DNA from: Zavarzinia compransoris
Lineage (GTDB): Bacteria; Pseudomonadota; Alphaproteobacteria; Zavarziniales; Zavarziniaceae
Reading direction: 5' to 3'
Length of the DNA stretch: 64,000 nt
Assembly (NCBI RefSeq): GCF_003173055.1
Contig: NZ_QGLF01000003.1
Location: forward strand, 1 to 64,000
How positions within the stretch are numbered: the first letter of the stretch is position 1; every line of letters begins with the position of its first letter. A program made the translations under genes and the position numbers. Below, piece after piece: positions 47,201 through 55,628 of the stretch. The notes below the pieces were generated by a model. That model worked only from the letters and a program-made list of their open reading frames with translations, was not told the DNA's origin and ran no database searches.

Positions 47201-48898
47201 ATTATAGATCGCCCAGCCGATGTTCATCACCAGAACCCCGCGCAGGCTGGCATCGTCCCAGTTGAAGACCAGGCGATAGAAGCCGATGCCGCAGGCGACG
47301 AGGATCAGGAACAGGGTCAGCAGGTGAAACCGGGCGATGCGGAAATCGAAATAGTCACGGTCGAGCAGGCCGCCCTTGTCCGTCACGTTGAACTTGCCGA
47401 GGCGGGGATTGATCATGGTCGCCATCACGGGCCAGACGAGATGGAAGGACAGGGCGGTTTCATAAAGCTCGCCCCAGAAGTTCAGGCGGTGCTGCCCGTG
47501 GATGCGGGCATTGGTCAAGGTCGCATGCACGAGGTGAGGCCCGGCATAGGCGAGGACCATCGACGCGGTCGAGGCGATGATGTTCTGGTCCAGGATCAGG
47601 AAGGCGATCGGCGCGGTCAGGAACACGATGCGCGGCAGGGCGAACTGGAAATGCAGCATCGCATTCAGGTAGCAGAGCCGCTGCGCCAGGGTCAGCTTGC
47701 CGCCGATCAGGGGATTGTCGCGGCGCAGGATCTGGGTCATGCCGCGCGCCCAGCGCACCCGCTGGCCGACGTGGAGCACGAAGCGCTCCGTCGCCCGGCC
47801 GGCCGCCAGGGGCACGTCCAGATAGGACGTGTTCCAGCCCTTCTTCTGCATCTTCAGCGCGGTATGGGCGTCCTCGGTCACGGTCTCGACCGCGAAGCCG
47901 CCCACGTCCTCGACCGCGGCGCGCCGGATCACGGCGCAGGAGCCACAGAAGAAGGCGGCATTCCAGAAGTCGTTGCCCTTCTGCACCGGGCCGTAGAACA
48001 GTTCGCCCTCGTTCGGGATCCGCTGGCCGCCGCTGATGTTCCGCTCGAAGGGATCGGGGGTGAAGAAATGGTGCGGGGTCTGCACCAGGGCGAGGCGGGG
48101 ATCGACCAGGAAGCCGCCCACCGTCACCTGCAGGAAGGCCCGGGTCGAGACGTGGTCCGCATCGAAGACGCAGATCAGTTCGCCGTCGGTCTTGGTCAGG
48201 GCATGGTTCAGGTTGCCCGCCTTGGCATGGGCATTGTCCGGGCGGATGATATAGCCGATCCCGGCCTTTTCGCAGAATTCGCGGAATTCCTGGCGCCGCC
48301 CGTCGTCCAGCACGTAGACGCGCAGCTTGTCCGCCGGATAGTCCAGGTTGGCGGCGGCGAGGATCGTATCGGCGACGATCTCCAGGCTTTCGTTGTAGGT
48401 CGGGATATAGACGTCGACCGTCGGCCACAGGCTGCCGTCCTCGGGCAGGGGCGTCGCCGGCCGGTCGAGGGGGGCGGCGGTCTGGAAATAGCCGAGCACC
48501 AGGATCAACCAGGCATAGATCTCGGCCAGCAGCAGGCCGAGGCCCAGCACGGCGCCGGGCAGATTGTCGAAGACCAGGGTCTCGGTCATCCGCCAGTAGA
48601 GATAGCGGGTGGAGGCGACCACCGAGAGCACGCAGAGAACGACCGTGACCACCGGCGACGCCGACCGGTTCAGCACCATCGCGACGGCATAGATCAGGAC
48701 GCCGAAGCCGATCTGCCAATAGAGATCGAGCGGCGCGACGACGACCGGAAACAGGGTCAGGACCCCGAGCAGCAGCAGCGCCCAGACGCCCCAGGCCGGC
48801 AGCGCCTCGAGCGTGCCGAGCCAGCGGCGGAAGCCGGGCGCATCGGCCGCCGAGAGGTCGATCCCGGGGGCGGGGCGCCCCTTCGGCGGCGGCCTCAT
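44285..48898 (-). CDS. bcsAB: Fused cellulose synthase catalytic and periplasmic subunits BcsAB
   Basis: A 1537-residue fusion. BcsA part (about 1-740): transmembrane helices and a GT2 domain with DDG (198-200), DAD (246-248), TED (341-343) and QxxRW (379-383), then a PilZ domain with RRTVR (584-588) and NxSxxG (611-616), the cyclic di-GMP site. A joint (about 745-830) holds a hydrophobic stretch ending AHAQA, like BcsB's former signal peptide, then a Pro/Ala linker. The BcsB part ends in a membrane anchor. It makes beta-1,4-glucan from UDP-glucose and passes it to the periplasm. Such fusions are known from Komagataeibacter (AcsAB). The start overlaps the bcsQ stop (ATGA). Confidence 0.95.
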   Translation of the reverse strand: MRPPPKGRPAPGIDLSAADAPGFRRWLGTLEALPAWGVWALLLLGVLTLFPVVVAPLDLYWQIGFGVLIYAVAMVLNRSASPVVTVVLCVLSVVASTRYLYWRMTETLVFDNLPGAVLGLGLLLAEIYAWLILVLGYFQTAAPLDRPATPLPEDGSLWPTVDVYIPTYNESLEIVADTILAAANLDYPADKLRVYVLDDGRRQEFREFCEKAGIGYIIRPDNAHAKAGNLNHALTKTDGELICVFDADHVSTRAFLQVTVGGFLVDPRLALVQTPHHFFTPDPFERNISGGQRIPNEGELFYGPVQKGNDFWNAAFFCGSCAVIRRAAVEDVGGFAVETVTEDAHTALKMQKKGWNTSYLDVPLAAGRATERFVLHVGQRVRWARGMTQILRRDNPLIGGKLTLAQRLCYLNAMLHFQFALPRIVFLTAPIAFLILDQNIIASTASMVLAYAGPHLVHATLTNARIHGQHRLNFWGELYETALSFHLVWPVMATMINPRLGKFNVTDKGGLLDRDYFDFRIARFHLLTLFLILVACGIGFYRLVFNWDDASLRGVLVMNIGWAIYNSIVLLGAMAAAFETRQIRRTVRLPITLPVTVYAGTGHVVCGETANISTGGALIRLPEDAEVNAEDVEVIELPAAGRSHLFPVTGIEVKGGIMRVRFGEMPVEDYRYLIDIVFGRLDAWVDRGHAENEPRPSALLSLLRAAAGLFLRPRRAAGPPAPAAAPAETAKPEDLRALVPGARPTATTIVALGLLAGLGAGFVGTGGAHAQAMPEPPAAVAPAPVPSPLPVPSPLPVPAMPAPEAPAPAFPGVSAVPAAPALPAAPLPPGTRALAISLKDLGAREALRLMGTEAEVGFPVDIRQDEVVTAAKITLTLAYSPSLLSELSHLSALVNGEVVGTLRLEPNNAGGLTVEIPVNPALFVRFNRIGVRLSQHYTRECEDPLHSSLWTILSNQSSLQLTLQSVPSRTDLGALPAPFFDSADREKPSVQVALPPNPTPGLLHAAAIATAYFATEASYRGIDFPVSLGQLPAGNAVVLATPTALPAGLTLPTLAGPSLITAANPAGGRLLVIAGRNEEELRAAATTLALGAATLSGASMTVGAPVVPVRQPYDAPRWIPSDRPVRFGELVDADALQGVGLIAGAIAVPFRTAPDLFLWGDRGVPVDVRYRYPRGDWLDLDESRLDVAINSRYLKTLPIRHPNVVDEVRDFVASDFGLAAGAVKVPPYAVFGKNQLEFSFSLRPKGMNYCQGGVPGTVRVAVDPDSTIDLSSVERFAVLPNLGHVVGAGFPFTRLADLGETAVVLPQRPNAQEIQAFLALLGRFSEFTGFPPLRLLVLHGTENLPAGAGRDLLVIGTLDDRLQAARLMADGPVQAAGGRLAIRQGDLIERAFAVFDGLGNGEDRSQAAQILLTGGDFAGMVGQRLPDAGGDRSLVLVLATKSEQLPKLVASLDELAISAAVKGDLAIFGEDRATSFRVGPTYTAGELSPYSRLRWEFRAHPWMLVGSVLLGAFVLATIFYMLLKRRTKARLRHQKGA

Positions 48899-49680
48899 GC
48901 CTCGCCTCCCCGGGCGCCGGCCTGGCCGGCCAGGGCGCTCTGCCGCAGGAGGTCGGAAATGCGTTCGGCAAGCGCGCGGAAATCGCGCGCCGCGGCGCTG
49001 GCGGGGGCATGGTCGTAGACCGGCCGCTGCCAGCCCACCGCCTCGGCCACCGCCTCGTCGCGGCAGATCTGGCCGATCAGCTGGTCCGGGACGCGGCTGG
49101 CGACGAATTCGCTGACCGAGCGGGACAGGCGCCGCCGCGGATCGACCTGGTTGAGGACGACGAAGGGCGGATGCTCGCCATAGAGCGCGCCGCGCTCGAC
49201 CTGGGGCAGCAGCGACAGCGAAGTCGCATCGGCCAGCAGCACGGCGACATGCAGGGCGCTTACCCGGTCGAGGGCCCGCAGCGCCGGCGCGGGGCCGGGC
49301 GGCAGGTCGGCGACGATGACCCAGTCCGGCTGTTCCAGGATCGGGCCGAGGCCGGCAGCGAGATAATGCGGTTCTTCCAGCAGGCAGCGCTCGAACTGCA
49401 TCCGCTCCGCCTCGCCGACGTCGCCATAGGGCAGGATATGGGCGCCGCTCCCGGTCTGGCGGGCCAGGCTCGGCCAGGTTTCGGGCCGGTCCCAGGCGGC
49501 GACATAGCCGTGCCCGTCTTCGAGGGCGACGCCGAAGGGCAGGCGCAGGCTGTTCTGGCTGTCGAAATCCATGGCGACCACACCCCAGCCGAGGCCGTGC
49601 AGCCCGATGGCGACATGGGCGGCCAGGGTCGTCTTCCCGACGCCCCCCTTGGGCGATGAGAATGCCACCACAGGCATCAA
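48895..49680 (-). CDS. bcsQ: Cellulose biosynthesis protein BcsQ (ParA/MinD-like ATPase)
   Basis: A 261-residue deviant Walker A ATPase: FSSPKGGVGKTTLAAHVAIGLH at the N-terminus, VVAMDFDSQNSLRLPFG as switch I, and VIVADLPPGPAPALRALD as the Walker B/switch region. BcsQ locates or assembles the synthase complex at the inner membrane, together with BcsR or BcsP in other species. It overlaps both neighbours by four bases. The DFDSQNSLRL wording separates it from chromosome-partition ParA proteins. Confidence 0.93.
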   Translation of the reverse strand: MMPVVAFSSPKGGVGKTTLAAHVAIGLHGLGWGVVAMDFDSQNSLRLPFGVALEDGHGYVAAWDRPETWPSLARQTGSGAHILPYGDVGEAERMQFERCLLEEPHYLAAGLGPILEQPDWVIVADLPPGPAPALRALDRVSALHVAVLLADATSLSLLPQVERGALYGEHPPFVVLNQVDPRRRLSRSVSEFVASRVPDQLIGQICRDEAVAEAVGWQRPVYDHAPASAAARDFRALAERISDLLRQSALAGQAGARGGEA

Positions 49681-50231
49681 CGCAGCCTGTCGAACAGGGG
49701 CCGCAACCTCGTCTCCCGGCCGGGGTCGGCGGCGTCCCGGGCAGCTTCCGGCTGATGCAGGCGCTGGAACATCCGCCCGAGCCCCTGGGCCGGGCCGGGC
49801 GCCGGAACCGCAGGCGCCGGAACAAGGGCTGGGGGAACGAGGGCTGGCGAAACCGGGGCTGGCTGCACCGGCACGGCGGGCGCATAGGCCGGGGAGAACG
49901 GGGCCGGGGGGAACGGGGCCGCCGGATGGACCGGCGCCTGGGGAGGCGGGGCCTGAAACACGGGAAGCTGCGAAGCCGGCGCCTGGAGGCGGCGATCGGC
50001 CGACAGGAAGGACGGCGGCGGCTGAACGGCGGCCGGCGGCGGGGCCGGGGCGGCGGGCGCCCCCGGAACCGCGGCCCGCCGGGCCAGCGAGCGGTCGACC
50101 GCCGCCATCAGGGGCGGCAGATCTTCCGGCGATTGTTGATGGGCCAGCACCCCGAGCGTCTTGTAGCCGTCCCCGGCATCGCCGAGACCGACGGCCTTGA
50201 ACAGGCGGGATGTCTCATCGGAGCTGGCCAT
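49677..50231 (-). CDS. Proline-rich cellulose operon protein, BcsP/BcsR-like N-terminus
   Basis: A 184-residue protein and first gene of the bcs operon. The first 50 residues (DETSRLFKAVGLGDAGDGYKTLG then PLMAAVDRSLARRAA) resemble the short BcsR/BcsP module with its LFxxxGL...GY pattern. The rest is low-complexity Pro/Ala-rich, ending in a basic GLGRMFQRLH and RLRPLFDRLR, two related short motifs. There is no signal peptide or membrane segment. BcsR and BcsP proteins act with BcsQ to stabilise and place the synthase; the same is likely here. Its stop overlaps the bcsQ start. Confidence 0.72.
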   Translation of the reverse strand: MASSDETSRLFKAVGLGDAGDGYKTLGVLAHQQSPEDLPPLMAAVDRSLARRAAVPGAPAAPAPPPAAVQPPPSFLSADRRLQAPASQLPVFQAPPPQAPVHPAAPFPPAPFSPAYAPAVPVQPAPVSPALVPPALVPAPAVPAPGPAQGLGRMFQRLHQPEAARDAADPGRETRLRPLFDRLR

Positions 50232-50538
50232 TCAGTCCTTCCGCGTCTCGAAACTTCACCCGGCGGGGAACGCCGTCGGGGACGACGAATCACCCATTAT
50301 AGCCACGTGAAACCTTAACAAGGCTACAACTGAACTAGTCCGAAGAGGAGAGCGAAGATCATCGCCGCCCGATGCTGTCGCCGACAAATACTGTCGCCTG
50401 AGATCGACGGCGGCGCCGGACGAAGCGGCCGCATTCCAAGATAAGGAAACGGCTGCCTATTGTGCGACGATACGGCCCGGCACCTTCAACCGTGAAGGGA
50501 ACCCCGGGCCGGCCGGGCAGGGCCGGCGGAGGGGCGGC
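50232..50538. promoter_or_regulatory. bcs operon promoter region
   Basis: This 307-base gap is less GC-rich near the bcs start. On the minus strand a perfect -10 hexamer TATAAT lies at 50301-50296, about 65 bases before the bcsP-like ATG; no -35 box at normal spacing is convincing, which would suit an activator-dependent promoter. The left end holds GCCGGCC / GGCCGGC just past the cysA stop, a possible weak terminator of the sulfate operon. No gene is seen. Confidence 0.5.
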
Positions 50539-51603
50539 TCAATCCTGCTTTTTGAAGACCTTGATATTGCGCGGCGCCAGGGCGACGCGGGCGCCGCGTT
50601 CCAGGATGATGCCGTCGAGGACCTGGCGCATGGCCTCGACCTCGATCTGCAGGCCGATGGCCAGTTCCACCGCCGGGACATTGACCTCGATGCGCAGGAT
50701 CGGGCCGCTGGCGAAGACATGGGCGATGGTGCCCTCGATGCCGCCATGGGCGCCCGAGGGGCGAAGCTCGAATTCATGGGGCCGGACGAAGGCGACGCCC
50801 GCGCCGTCGGGCACGTCCGGCGCCGGCACCAGGAGGCCGACGACATTGGCGACGCCGCCGCGCACCGCGGCCGGCAGGCGGTTGGTATTGCCGAGGAAGT
50901 CGTAGACGAAGGGCGTGGCGGGGGCGTCGTAAACCTCCTGCGCCGGGCCCACCTGTTCGATCAGGCCCTTGTTCATCACCACCACGCGGTCGGCGATTTC
51001 CAGCGCCTCTTCCTGGTCGTGGGTGACGAAGACGGTGGTGATGCCCATGTCGTCGTGCAGCTTGCGCAGCCAGCGGCGCAATTCCTTGCGCACCTTGGCG
51101 TCCAGGGCACCGAAGGGTTCGTCGAGCAGCAGCACCCGGGGCTCGATCGCCAGGGCCCGGGCCAGCGCCACGCGCTGCCGCTGCCCGCCCGAAAGCTGGG
51201 ACGGGTAGCGCCCGCCGAGCCCGCCGAGCTGGACGAGGTGCAGCAGGCTGTCGACCCGCTTCTCGATCTCGGCGCGGGCGGGGCGGCGCCGCGCCGGCCG
51301 CACGCTGAGGCCGAAGGCGATGTTGCGCGCCACGGTCATGTGCTTGAACAGGGCGTAATGCTGGAACACGAAGCCGACGTGGCGCTCGCGTACCGAACGG
51401 TCCGAGACATCCTGGCCCTGGAACAGGATCCGCCCCGCATTCGGGAATTCGAGGCCGGCGATGATGCGCAGCAAGGTGGTCTTGCCCGAGCCGGACGGCC
51501 CGAGCAGGGCGAGGAACTCGCCCTGCTGGACATTCAGGCTGACATCGTCGAGCGCGGTGAAATCCTTGAAGCGCTTGGTGACGGAGCTGACTTCGATACC
51601 CAT
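50539..51603 (-). CDS. cysA: Sulfate/thiosulfate ABC importer ATPase CysA
   Basis: A 354-residue ATPase. It has [20 protein letters not shown] (Walker A), [22 protein letters not shown] (Q-loop, the CysA wording), [16 protein letters not shown] (signature), [27 protein letters not shown] (Walker B) and a C-terminal TOBE-like regulatory part. It powers sulfate uptake through CysT-CysW. The ATG at 51603 gives the usual CysA start (M-x-IEV); ATG at 51612 would add three residues. It follows cysW by 19 bases. Confidence 0.92.
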   Translation of the reverse strand: MGIEVSSVTKRFKDFTALDDVSLNVQQGEFLALLGPSGSGKTTLLRIIAGLEFPNAGRILFQGQDVSDRSVRERHVGFVFQHYALFKHMTVARNIAFGLSVRPARRRPARAEIEKRVDSLLHLVQLGGLGGRYPSQLSGGQRQRVALARALAIEPRVLLLDEPFGALDAKVRKELRRWLRKLHDDMGITTVFVTHDQEEALEIADRVVVMNKGLIEQVGPAQEVYDAPATPFVYDFLGNTNRLPAAVRGGVANVVGLLVPAPDVPDGAGVAFVRPHEFELRPSGAHGGIEGTIAHVFASGPILRIEVNVPAVELAIGLQIEVEAMRQVLDGIILERGARVALAPRNIKVFKKQD

Positions 51604-51622
51604 CCGAGACATCCCGAGACTG

Positions 51623-52480
51623 TCAGTGGCGCTTCGCCGAGGAAAGTTCGTCGCCATAGCGCCATTCGAGCAGCGCCTTGACGACCAGGGTGAGCAGCGC
51701 CAGCAGCGCAAGCAGCGACGCCACCGCGAAAGAGGCGGTGAAATTATATTCGTTGTAGAGGATCTCGACATGCAGCGGCATGGTGTTGGTCAGGCCGCGG
51801 ATGTGACCCGAGACGACCGAAACCGCGCCGAATTCCCCCATCGCCCGGGCATTGCACAGCAGGACGCCGTAGAGCAGGCCCCAGCGGATGTTGGGCAGGG
51901 TGACATGCCAGAAGGTCTGCCAGCCGGAAGCGCCGAGCGAAAGCGCCGCCTCTTCCTCCGAGGTGCCCTGTTCCTGCATCAGGGGAATGAGTTCCCGGGC
52001 GATGAAGGGGAAGGTCACGAAGATGGTGGCGAGCGTGATGCCCGGCACGGCGAAGATGACCTTGAGGTCGTGTTCCGCCAGCCAGGGCCCCAGATAGCCC
52101 TGGGCCCCGAACAGCAGGACGTAGACGAGGCCCGAGATGACCGGCGAGACCGAGAACGGCAGGTCGATCAGGGTGATCAGGAAGCTCTTGCCCCAGAATT
52201 CGTATTTCGCGATGGCCCAGGACGCGGCCAGGCCGAAGACGATGTTCAGCGGCACCGCGATGGCCGCGACCGTCAGGGTCAGGCGCACGGCGGCCAGGGC
52301 GTCACGCTCGGCCAGCGACGAGAAATAGGTGCCCCAGCCCTTGGCGAACGCCTCGATGAACACGGTCGCCAGCGGCAGGACCAGGAACAGCACGAGGTAG
52401 AACAGGCCGAGGGCCGAGAGGCCGAAGCGGGTGAAGGGGCTTTCGGTCACCGCGTCGTTGCTGCGGGGTGCGCCATCCAT
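51623..52480 (-). CDS. cysW: Sulfate ABC importer permease CysW
   Basis: A 285-residue permease with six membrane segments. [54 protein letters not shown] (EAA loop contacting CysA) and [33 protein letters not shown] are the CysW signatures. It pairs with CysT to form the channel. It lies 16 bases after cysT and 19 before cysA in one operon. Confidence 0.94.
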   Translation of the reverse strand: MDGAPRSNDAVTESPFTRFGLSALGLFYLVLFLVLPLATVFIEAFAKGWGTYFSSLAERDALAAVRLTLTVAAIAVPLNIVFGLAASWAIAKYEFWGKSFLITLIDLPFSVSPVISGLVYVLLFGAQGYLGPWLAEHDLKVIFAVPGITLATIFVTFPFIARELIPLMQEQGTSEEEAALSLGASGWQTFWHVTLPNIRWGLLYGVLLCNARAMGEFGAVSVVSGHIRGLTNTMPLHVEILYNEYNFTASFAVASLLALLALLTLVVKALLEWRYGDELSSAKRH

Positions 52481-52496
52481 CGTTCCGTCCCTCCGG

Positions 52497-53372
52497 TCAG
52501 GCCTGCTTCCGCGCGTGGTTCCAGCGCTGGAGCAGGTTGATGACGAGCAGCAGCGCGAAGGAAATCACCAGCATCACCACGGCGATCGCGGCAGCCCCCG
52601 CGTAGTTGAATTCCTCGAGCTTGGTCACGATCAGCAGCGGCGCGATTTCCGACACCATCGGGATATTGCCGGCGATGAAGATGACCGAGCCGTATTCCCC
52701 GACCGCCCGGGCGAAGGCCAGGGTGAAGCCGGTGACCAGCGAGGGCAGGATCGCCGGCAGGATCACCCGCGAGAAGGTGGCGAAGCGCGAGGCGCCGAGG
52801 CTGGCCGCCGCCTCTTCCGTCTCGGCGTCGAAATCCTCGAGCACCGGCTGCACCGTGCGCACGACGAAGGGCAGGCCGACGAAAGTGAGCGCGACGACGA
52901 CGCCGAGCGGGGTATAGGCGATCAGCAGGCCCTTCGGCCCGAACCAGCCGCCGACCCAGGTCTCGGGCCCGAACAGCGCGCCGATCCAGCCGTTCTTGGC
53001 GTAGAGCGTCGCCAGCACGATGCCGGCCACCGCGGTGGGCAGGGCGAAGGGCAGGTCGACGATGGCATCGACCACCCGCTTGCCCGGAAATTCGTAGCGG
53101 ACCAGGACCCAGGCGAGCAGCAGGCCGAAGACCCCGTTGATCACGGCGGCGATGAAGGACGCCCCGAACGACAGCTTCAGGGCGGCGACCACCTGCGGCG
53201 TGGTGGCAATGGTCCAGATGCCGCCGAGGCCGATCTCGAACGCCTTGAGAAACAGGGCGGCCAGCGGGATGAGCACGATCACCGCGAGATAGATCAGCGT
53301 ATAGCCGAGCGTCAGCCCGAAGCCGGGAATGACGCTATGGGCCCGCAGCCGCGAAATGCCGCGCGCCATCAC
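52497..53372 (-). CDS. cysT: Sulfate ABC importer permease CysT
   Basis: A 291-residue permease with six membrane segments. Recognised pieces are [72 protein letters not shown] (EAA loop) and [28 protein letters not shown]. It is the first gene of cysTWA. No periplasmic sulfate-binding protein (Sbp/CysP) precedes it, so that protein must be encoded elsewhere. A promoter and a GC-rich leader hairpin lie upstream. Confidence 0.94.
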   Translation of the reverse strand: MMARGISRLRAHSVIPGFGLTLGYTLIYLAVIVLIPLAALFLKAFEIGLGGIWTIATTPQVVAALKLSFGASFIAAVINGVFGLLLAWVLVRYEFPGKRVVDAIVDLPFALPTAVAGIVLATLYAKNGWIGALFGPETWVGGWFGPKGLLIAYTPLGVVVALTFVGLPFVVRTVQPVLEDFDAETEEAAASLGASRFATFSRVILPAILPSLVTGFTLAFARAVGEYGSVIFIAGNIPMVSEIAPLLIVTKLEEFNYAGAAAIAVVMLVISFALLLVINLLQRWNHARKQA

Positions 53373-53401
53373 CGCCCCCGGCCGTCAGGAAACCGGGCGG
53401 G

Positions 53402-53444
53402 GCCGGGGCAATGCCTTGCCCCTTCGGAAAGGCTTGGCCCCGGC
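53402..53444 (-). other. Leader hairpin upstream of cysT
   Basis: Outer stem GCCGGGGC / GCCCCGGC (53402-53409 with 53437-53444) and inner stem GCCTT / AAGGC (53413-53417 with 53429-53433) form one long stem-loop in the 5' leader. No T run follows it. I do not see the features of a SAM riboswitch. It may affect mRNA stability or be fortuitous. Confidence 0.35.
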
Positions 53445-53509
53445 ACCAAGGCCCCTCTTGCTCCGAACATGAACAACCCCTATGAACCCCGACGATCTCA
53501 TACTCACCG

Positions 53510-53538
53510 GTCTATCGCTGATTACCTTATATTGTCAA
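53510..53538 (-). promoter_or_regulatory. cysTWA promoter
   Basis: On the minus strand a perfect TTGACA (53538-53533) is followed after 17 bases by ATAGAC (53515-53510). It sits in an unusually AT-rich island (53515-53580), about 140 bases before the cysT ATG. Confidence 0.5.
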
Positions 53539-53592
53539 TGAAGGATGGTTGAAATATATTATTTACATGGTTTTTAAGGTGAATTCTGCCGC

Positions 53593-54135
53593 TCATTTCG
53601 GCTTGTGGGCGGCCTTGTTGCGCGCGGTCATGGCATCCAGCGCCGCGGCGAACCCCTTGAATTCGAGGGGCAGCGCCAGCGGCTTGCCCTGGGGATCGAG
53701 GACGACCACCATGCCCTTGTCGTGGCTGCGGAATTCCTGGAAATCGGCCGCGGTCAGCAGGCGCTCGACCAGGCAGCCGACGGCTTCGCAGCGGGTCACC
53801 GGCCAGTCGGTGATATCCTTGCCGCCCTCGACCCGGACCAGGACGCCGGCGGGAATGAGAAAGCCGAGGGGCAGGACCAGCTGCACCGCATATTTGTCCT
53901 GCGGCGGGGAATAGGCGAAGGATGCCTGCATGATGGTCTGGCCGTTGTCCCGGTTGGTCACGGTCTGCAGGATGTCGCAGGGCGGCAGGTCTTCCCGCGC
54001 CGGGGCGATGCAGCGCATGGTCCAGGTGCCGAAGGTGCTGGTTTCGGCGTCGGGCTTGGTCTCTTCCGCCAGGGCGGGGGCGGCGAACAGCAGGCTGGCG
54101 AACAGCAGGCGGGCAAACAGCAGGCGGGCGAACAT
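53593..54135 (-). CDS. IalB family (invasion-associated locus B) periplasmic protein
   Basis: A 180-residue protein. The signal peptide is MFARLLFARLLFASLLFAAPALA, whose core is three near copies of a five-residue unit. The mature part has STFGTWTMRCIAPAREDLPPCDILQTV, VLPLGFLIPAGVLVRVEGG and TRCEAVGCLVERLL, the IalB pattern with paired cysteines. IalB-like proteins are common in Alphaproteobacteria and generally of unknown function; the name comes from Bartonella. Met at 54135 is chosen since secretion features begin there. It is divergent from the MBL-fold gene. Confidence 0.82.
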   Translation of the reverse strand: MFARLLFARLLFASLLFAAPALAEETKPDAETSTFGTWTMRCIAPAREDLPPCDILQTVTNRDNGQTIMQASFAYSPPQDKYAVQLVLPLGFLIPAGVLVRVEGGKDITDWPVTRCEAVGCLVERLLTAADFQEFRSHDKGMVVVLDPQGKPLALPLEFKGFAAALDAMTARNKAAHKPK

Positions 54136-54273
54136 GGGGGGCAGGGCTCCGGTCGGTTGCCCGTCCATAAAGCCCTGTCGCCGGCCCCCGATCAACCGCG
54201 AACGGCGGCAGTCTTTCCCGGCGGCGCGGCACGGGGCACCATAGCGTTACGACGGCAGGCGGAGAACGGTGGC

Positions 54274-55053
54274 ATGGGCTTCAAGATCGCGGATCGCTGG
54301 TTCGAACGGCGCAGGGTGGATGCCGCCATCACCCTGATCTGGGAACCCCATGTGGTGCCGTTTCTCCGCTGCAACATCTGGCATGTGAAGGGGCGGGAGC
54401 GCGATCTCGTCGTCGATACCGGCATGGGGCTGGCACCCTTGCGCGATTTCGCCCGCGACATCCTGGGCGGCGCGGTCAGCGCCGTCGCCACCCATGCCCA
54501 TCTCGATCATATCGGCGGGCATCACGAATTCGACCATTGCCTGTGCCACCGGCTGGAAGCGCCGGGCCTGGCCGAGGCGGCGCCGGCCTCGACCCTGGCG
54601 GGCGGGCGTTTCGACCCCGCCGACCTGTCGACGCTGGCGGACCAGATCGGCGGCTACGACCTGGACGGCGCCATGGTCACCGCCCTCCCGCACGCCGGCT
54701 TCGATCTGGCCGAATACCGCATCCGCCCGGCCCGCAACCTGAGCCTGGTCGAGGACGGCGACATCATCGACCTGGGCGACCGGCAGTTCCAGGTCTTCCA
54801 CCTGCCCGGCCATTCCCCGGGCAGCATCGGCCTTTACGAACAGGCGAGCGGGACCCTGTTCTCCGGCGATGCGGTCTATGACGGGCCCCTGCTGGACACC
54901 CTGCCCCATTCCAATGTCGCCGACTATATCCGCACCATGGAACGGCTGCTGGAGCTGCCGGTCAGCATCGTCCACGCCGGCCACGACCCCAGCTTCGGCC
55001 GCGACCGGCTGCGCGAGCTGGCGCGCGGCCAATTGCGCCGCTGGGGCGCCTGA
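54274..55053 (+). CDS. MBL-fold metallo-hydrolase
   Basis: A 259-residue metallo-beta-lactamase-fold enzyme. HAHLDHIGG is the HxHxDH zinc motif, FHLPGHSPGSIGLYE supplies the next His, LFSGDAVYDG the bridging Asp and IVHAGHDPSFG the last His, so all usual ligands are present. The substrate is unknown; lactonase, glyoxalase-II-like thioesterase or phosphodiesterase activity are all possible. The ATG at 54274 is preceded by GGAGAACGGTGGC. An unnamed membrane protein gene follows 8 bases later, probably in the same operon. Confidence 0.87.
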   Translation: MGFKIADRWFERRRVDAAITLIWEPHVVPFLRCNIWHVKGRERDLVVDTGMGLAPLRDFARDILGGAVSAVATHAHLDHIGGHHEFDHCLCHRLEAPGLAEAAPASTLAGGRFDPADLSTLADQIGGYDLDGAMVTALPHAGFDLAEYRIRPARNLSLVEDGDIIDLGDRQFQVFHLPGHSPGSIGLYEQASGTLFSGDAVYDGPLLDTLPHSNVADYIRTMERLLELPVSIVHAGHDPSFGRDRLRELARGQLRRWGA

Positions 55054-55061
55054 GGACCGCC

Positions 55062-55628
55062 ATGGACGAACAGCCGACGATCACCCATGCGGTGCGCAAC
55101 AGCGTGCTTGATCCCTTGCGCCGCTGGTCCCTCGGGCCCGACGCCCTGCTGCTCGCGTCGGAGGCCCCGGAAAGCGGCCCGAAGCGCGAGCACCTGCCGC
55201 GCTGCCTGCCCTATGCCGAGATCACGGGGATCCAGGTCCGCTTCGATCCGACCCGCATCGATGCCGAGCGCCACCATCTGGTGATCCGGGCGAAGGGCGG
55301 CTGGCGCATCGCCATCCCCTCGACCCATTACCGGGGCTTCGCCGATTTCGAGGACCGGGGCAGCAGTTTCTACCCTTTCGCCGCCGCCCTGACCGATCTG
55401 GTGCGGGCCGCCAACCCCAAGGCCGGCCTCCAGGCCGGCATGACCTGGCCGTCCTACCTGGGGCAGCTGGGGCTGGTCGTCATCGCCTTCGCCTTCCTGC
55501 TCTATATCCTCGACGTCACCGGCGCCGCCGTGACCGCCGATCTATGGATCAAGGGCATCCTGATCCTGGCCAGCCTCGGCCTGCTGCTGCGCTGGGCCGT
55601 GCGCAACCGCCCGCGCAAGGTCGAGTGA
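55062..55628 (+). CDS. Hypothetical membrane protein
   Basis: A 188-residue protein that I do not recognise. The first ~125 residues are soluble, beta-rich and PH-domain-like in feel (WSLGPDALLLASE, LPYAEITGIQVRFDP, HHLVIRAKGGWRIAIPSTHYRGFADF). The C-terminus has two membrane helices (about residues 130-150 and 158-176) and a basic tail, putting the N-terminal part on one face of the inner membrane. It follows the MBL-fold gene by 8 bases, so a joint role is possible. It converges on a small basic protein gene, base to base. Confidence 0.6.
   Translation: MDEQPTITHAVRNSVLDPLRRWSLGPDALLLASEAPESGPKREHLPRCLPYAEITGIQVRFDPTRIDAERHHLVIRAKGGWRIAIPSTHYRGFADFEDRGSSFYPFAAALTDLVRAANPKAGLQAGMTWPSYLGQLGLVVIAFAFLLYILDVTGAAVTADLWIKGILILASLGLLLRWAVRNRPRKVE

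Noticed and set aside
53402-53444. SAM riboswitch in the cysT leader
   Set aside because: The stem is strong, but I see none of the conserved loops or the pseudoknot layout of SAM-I or SAM-II elements.
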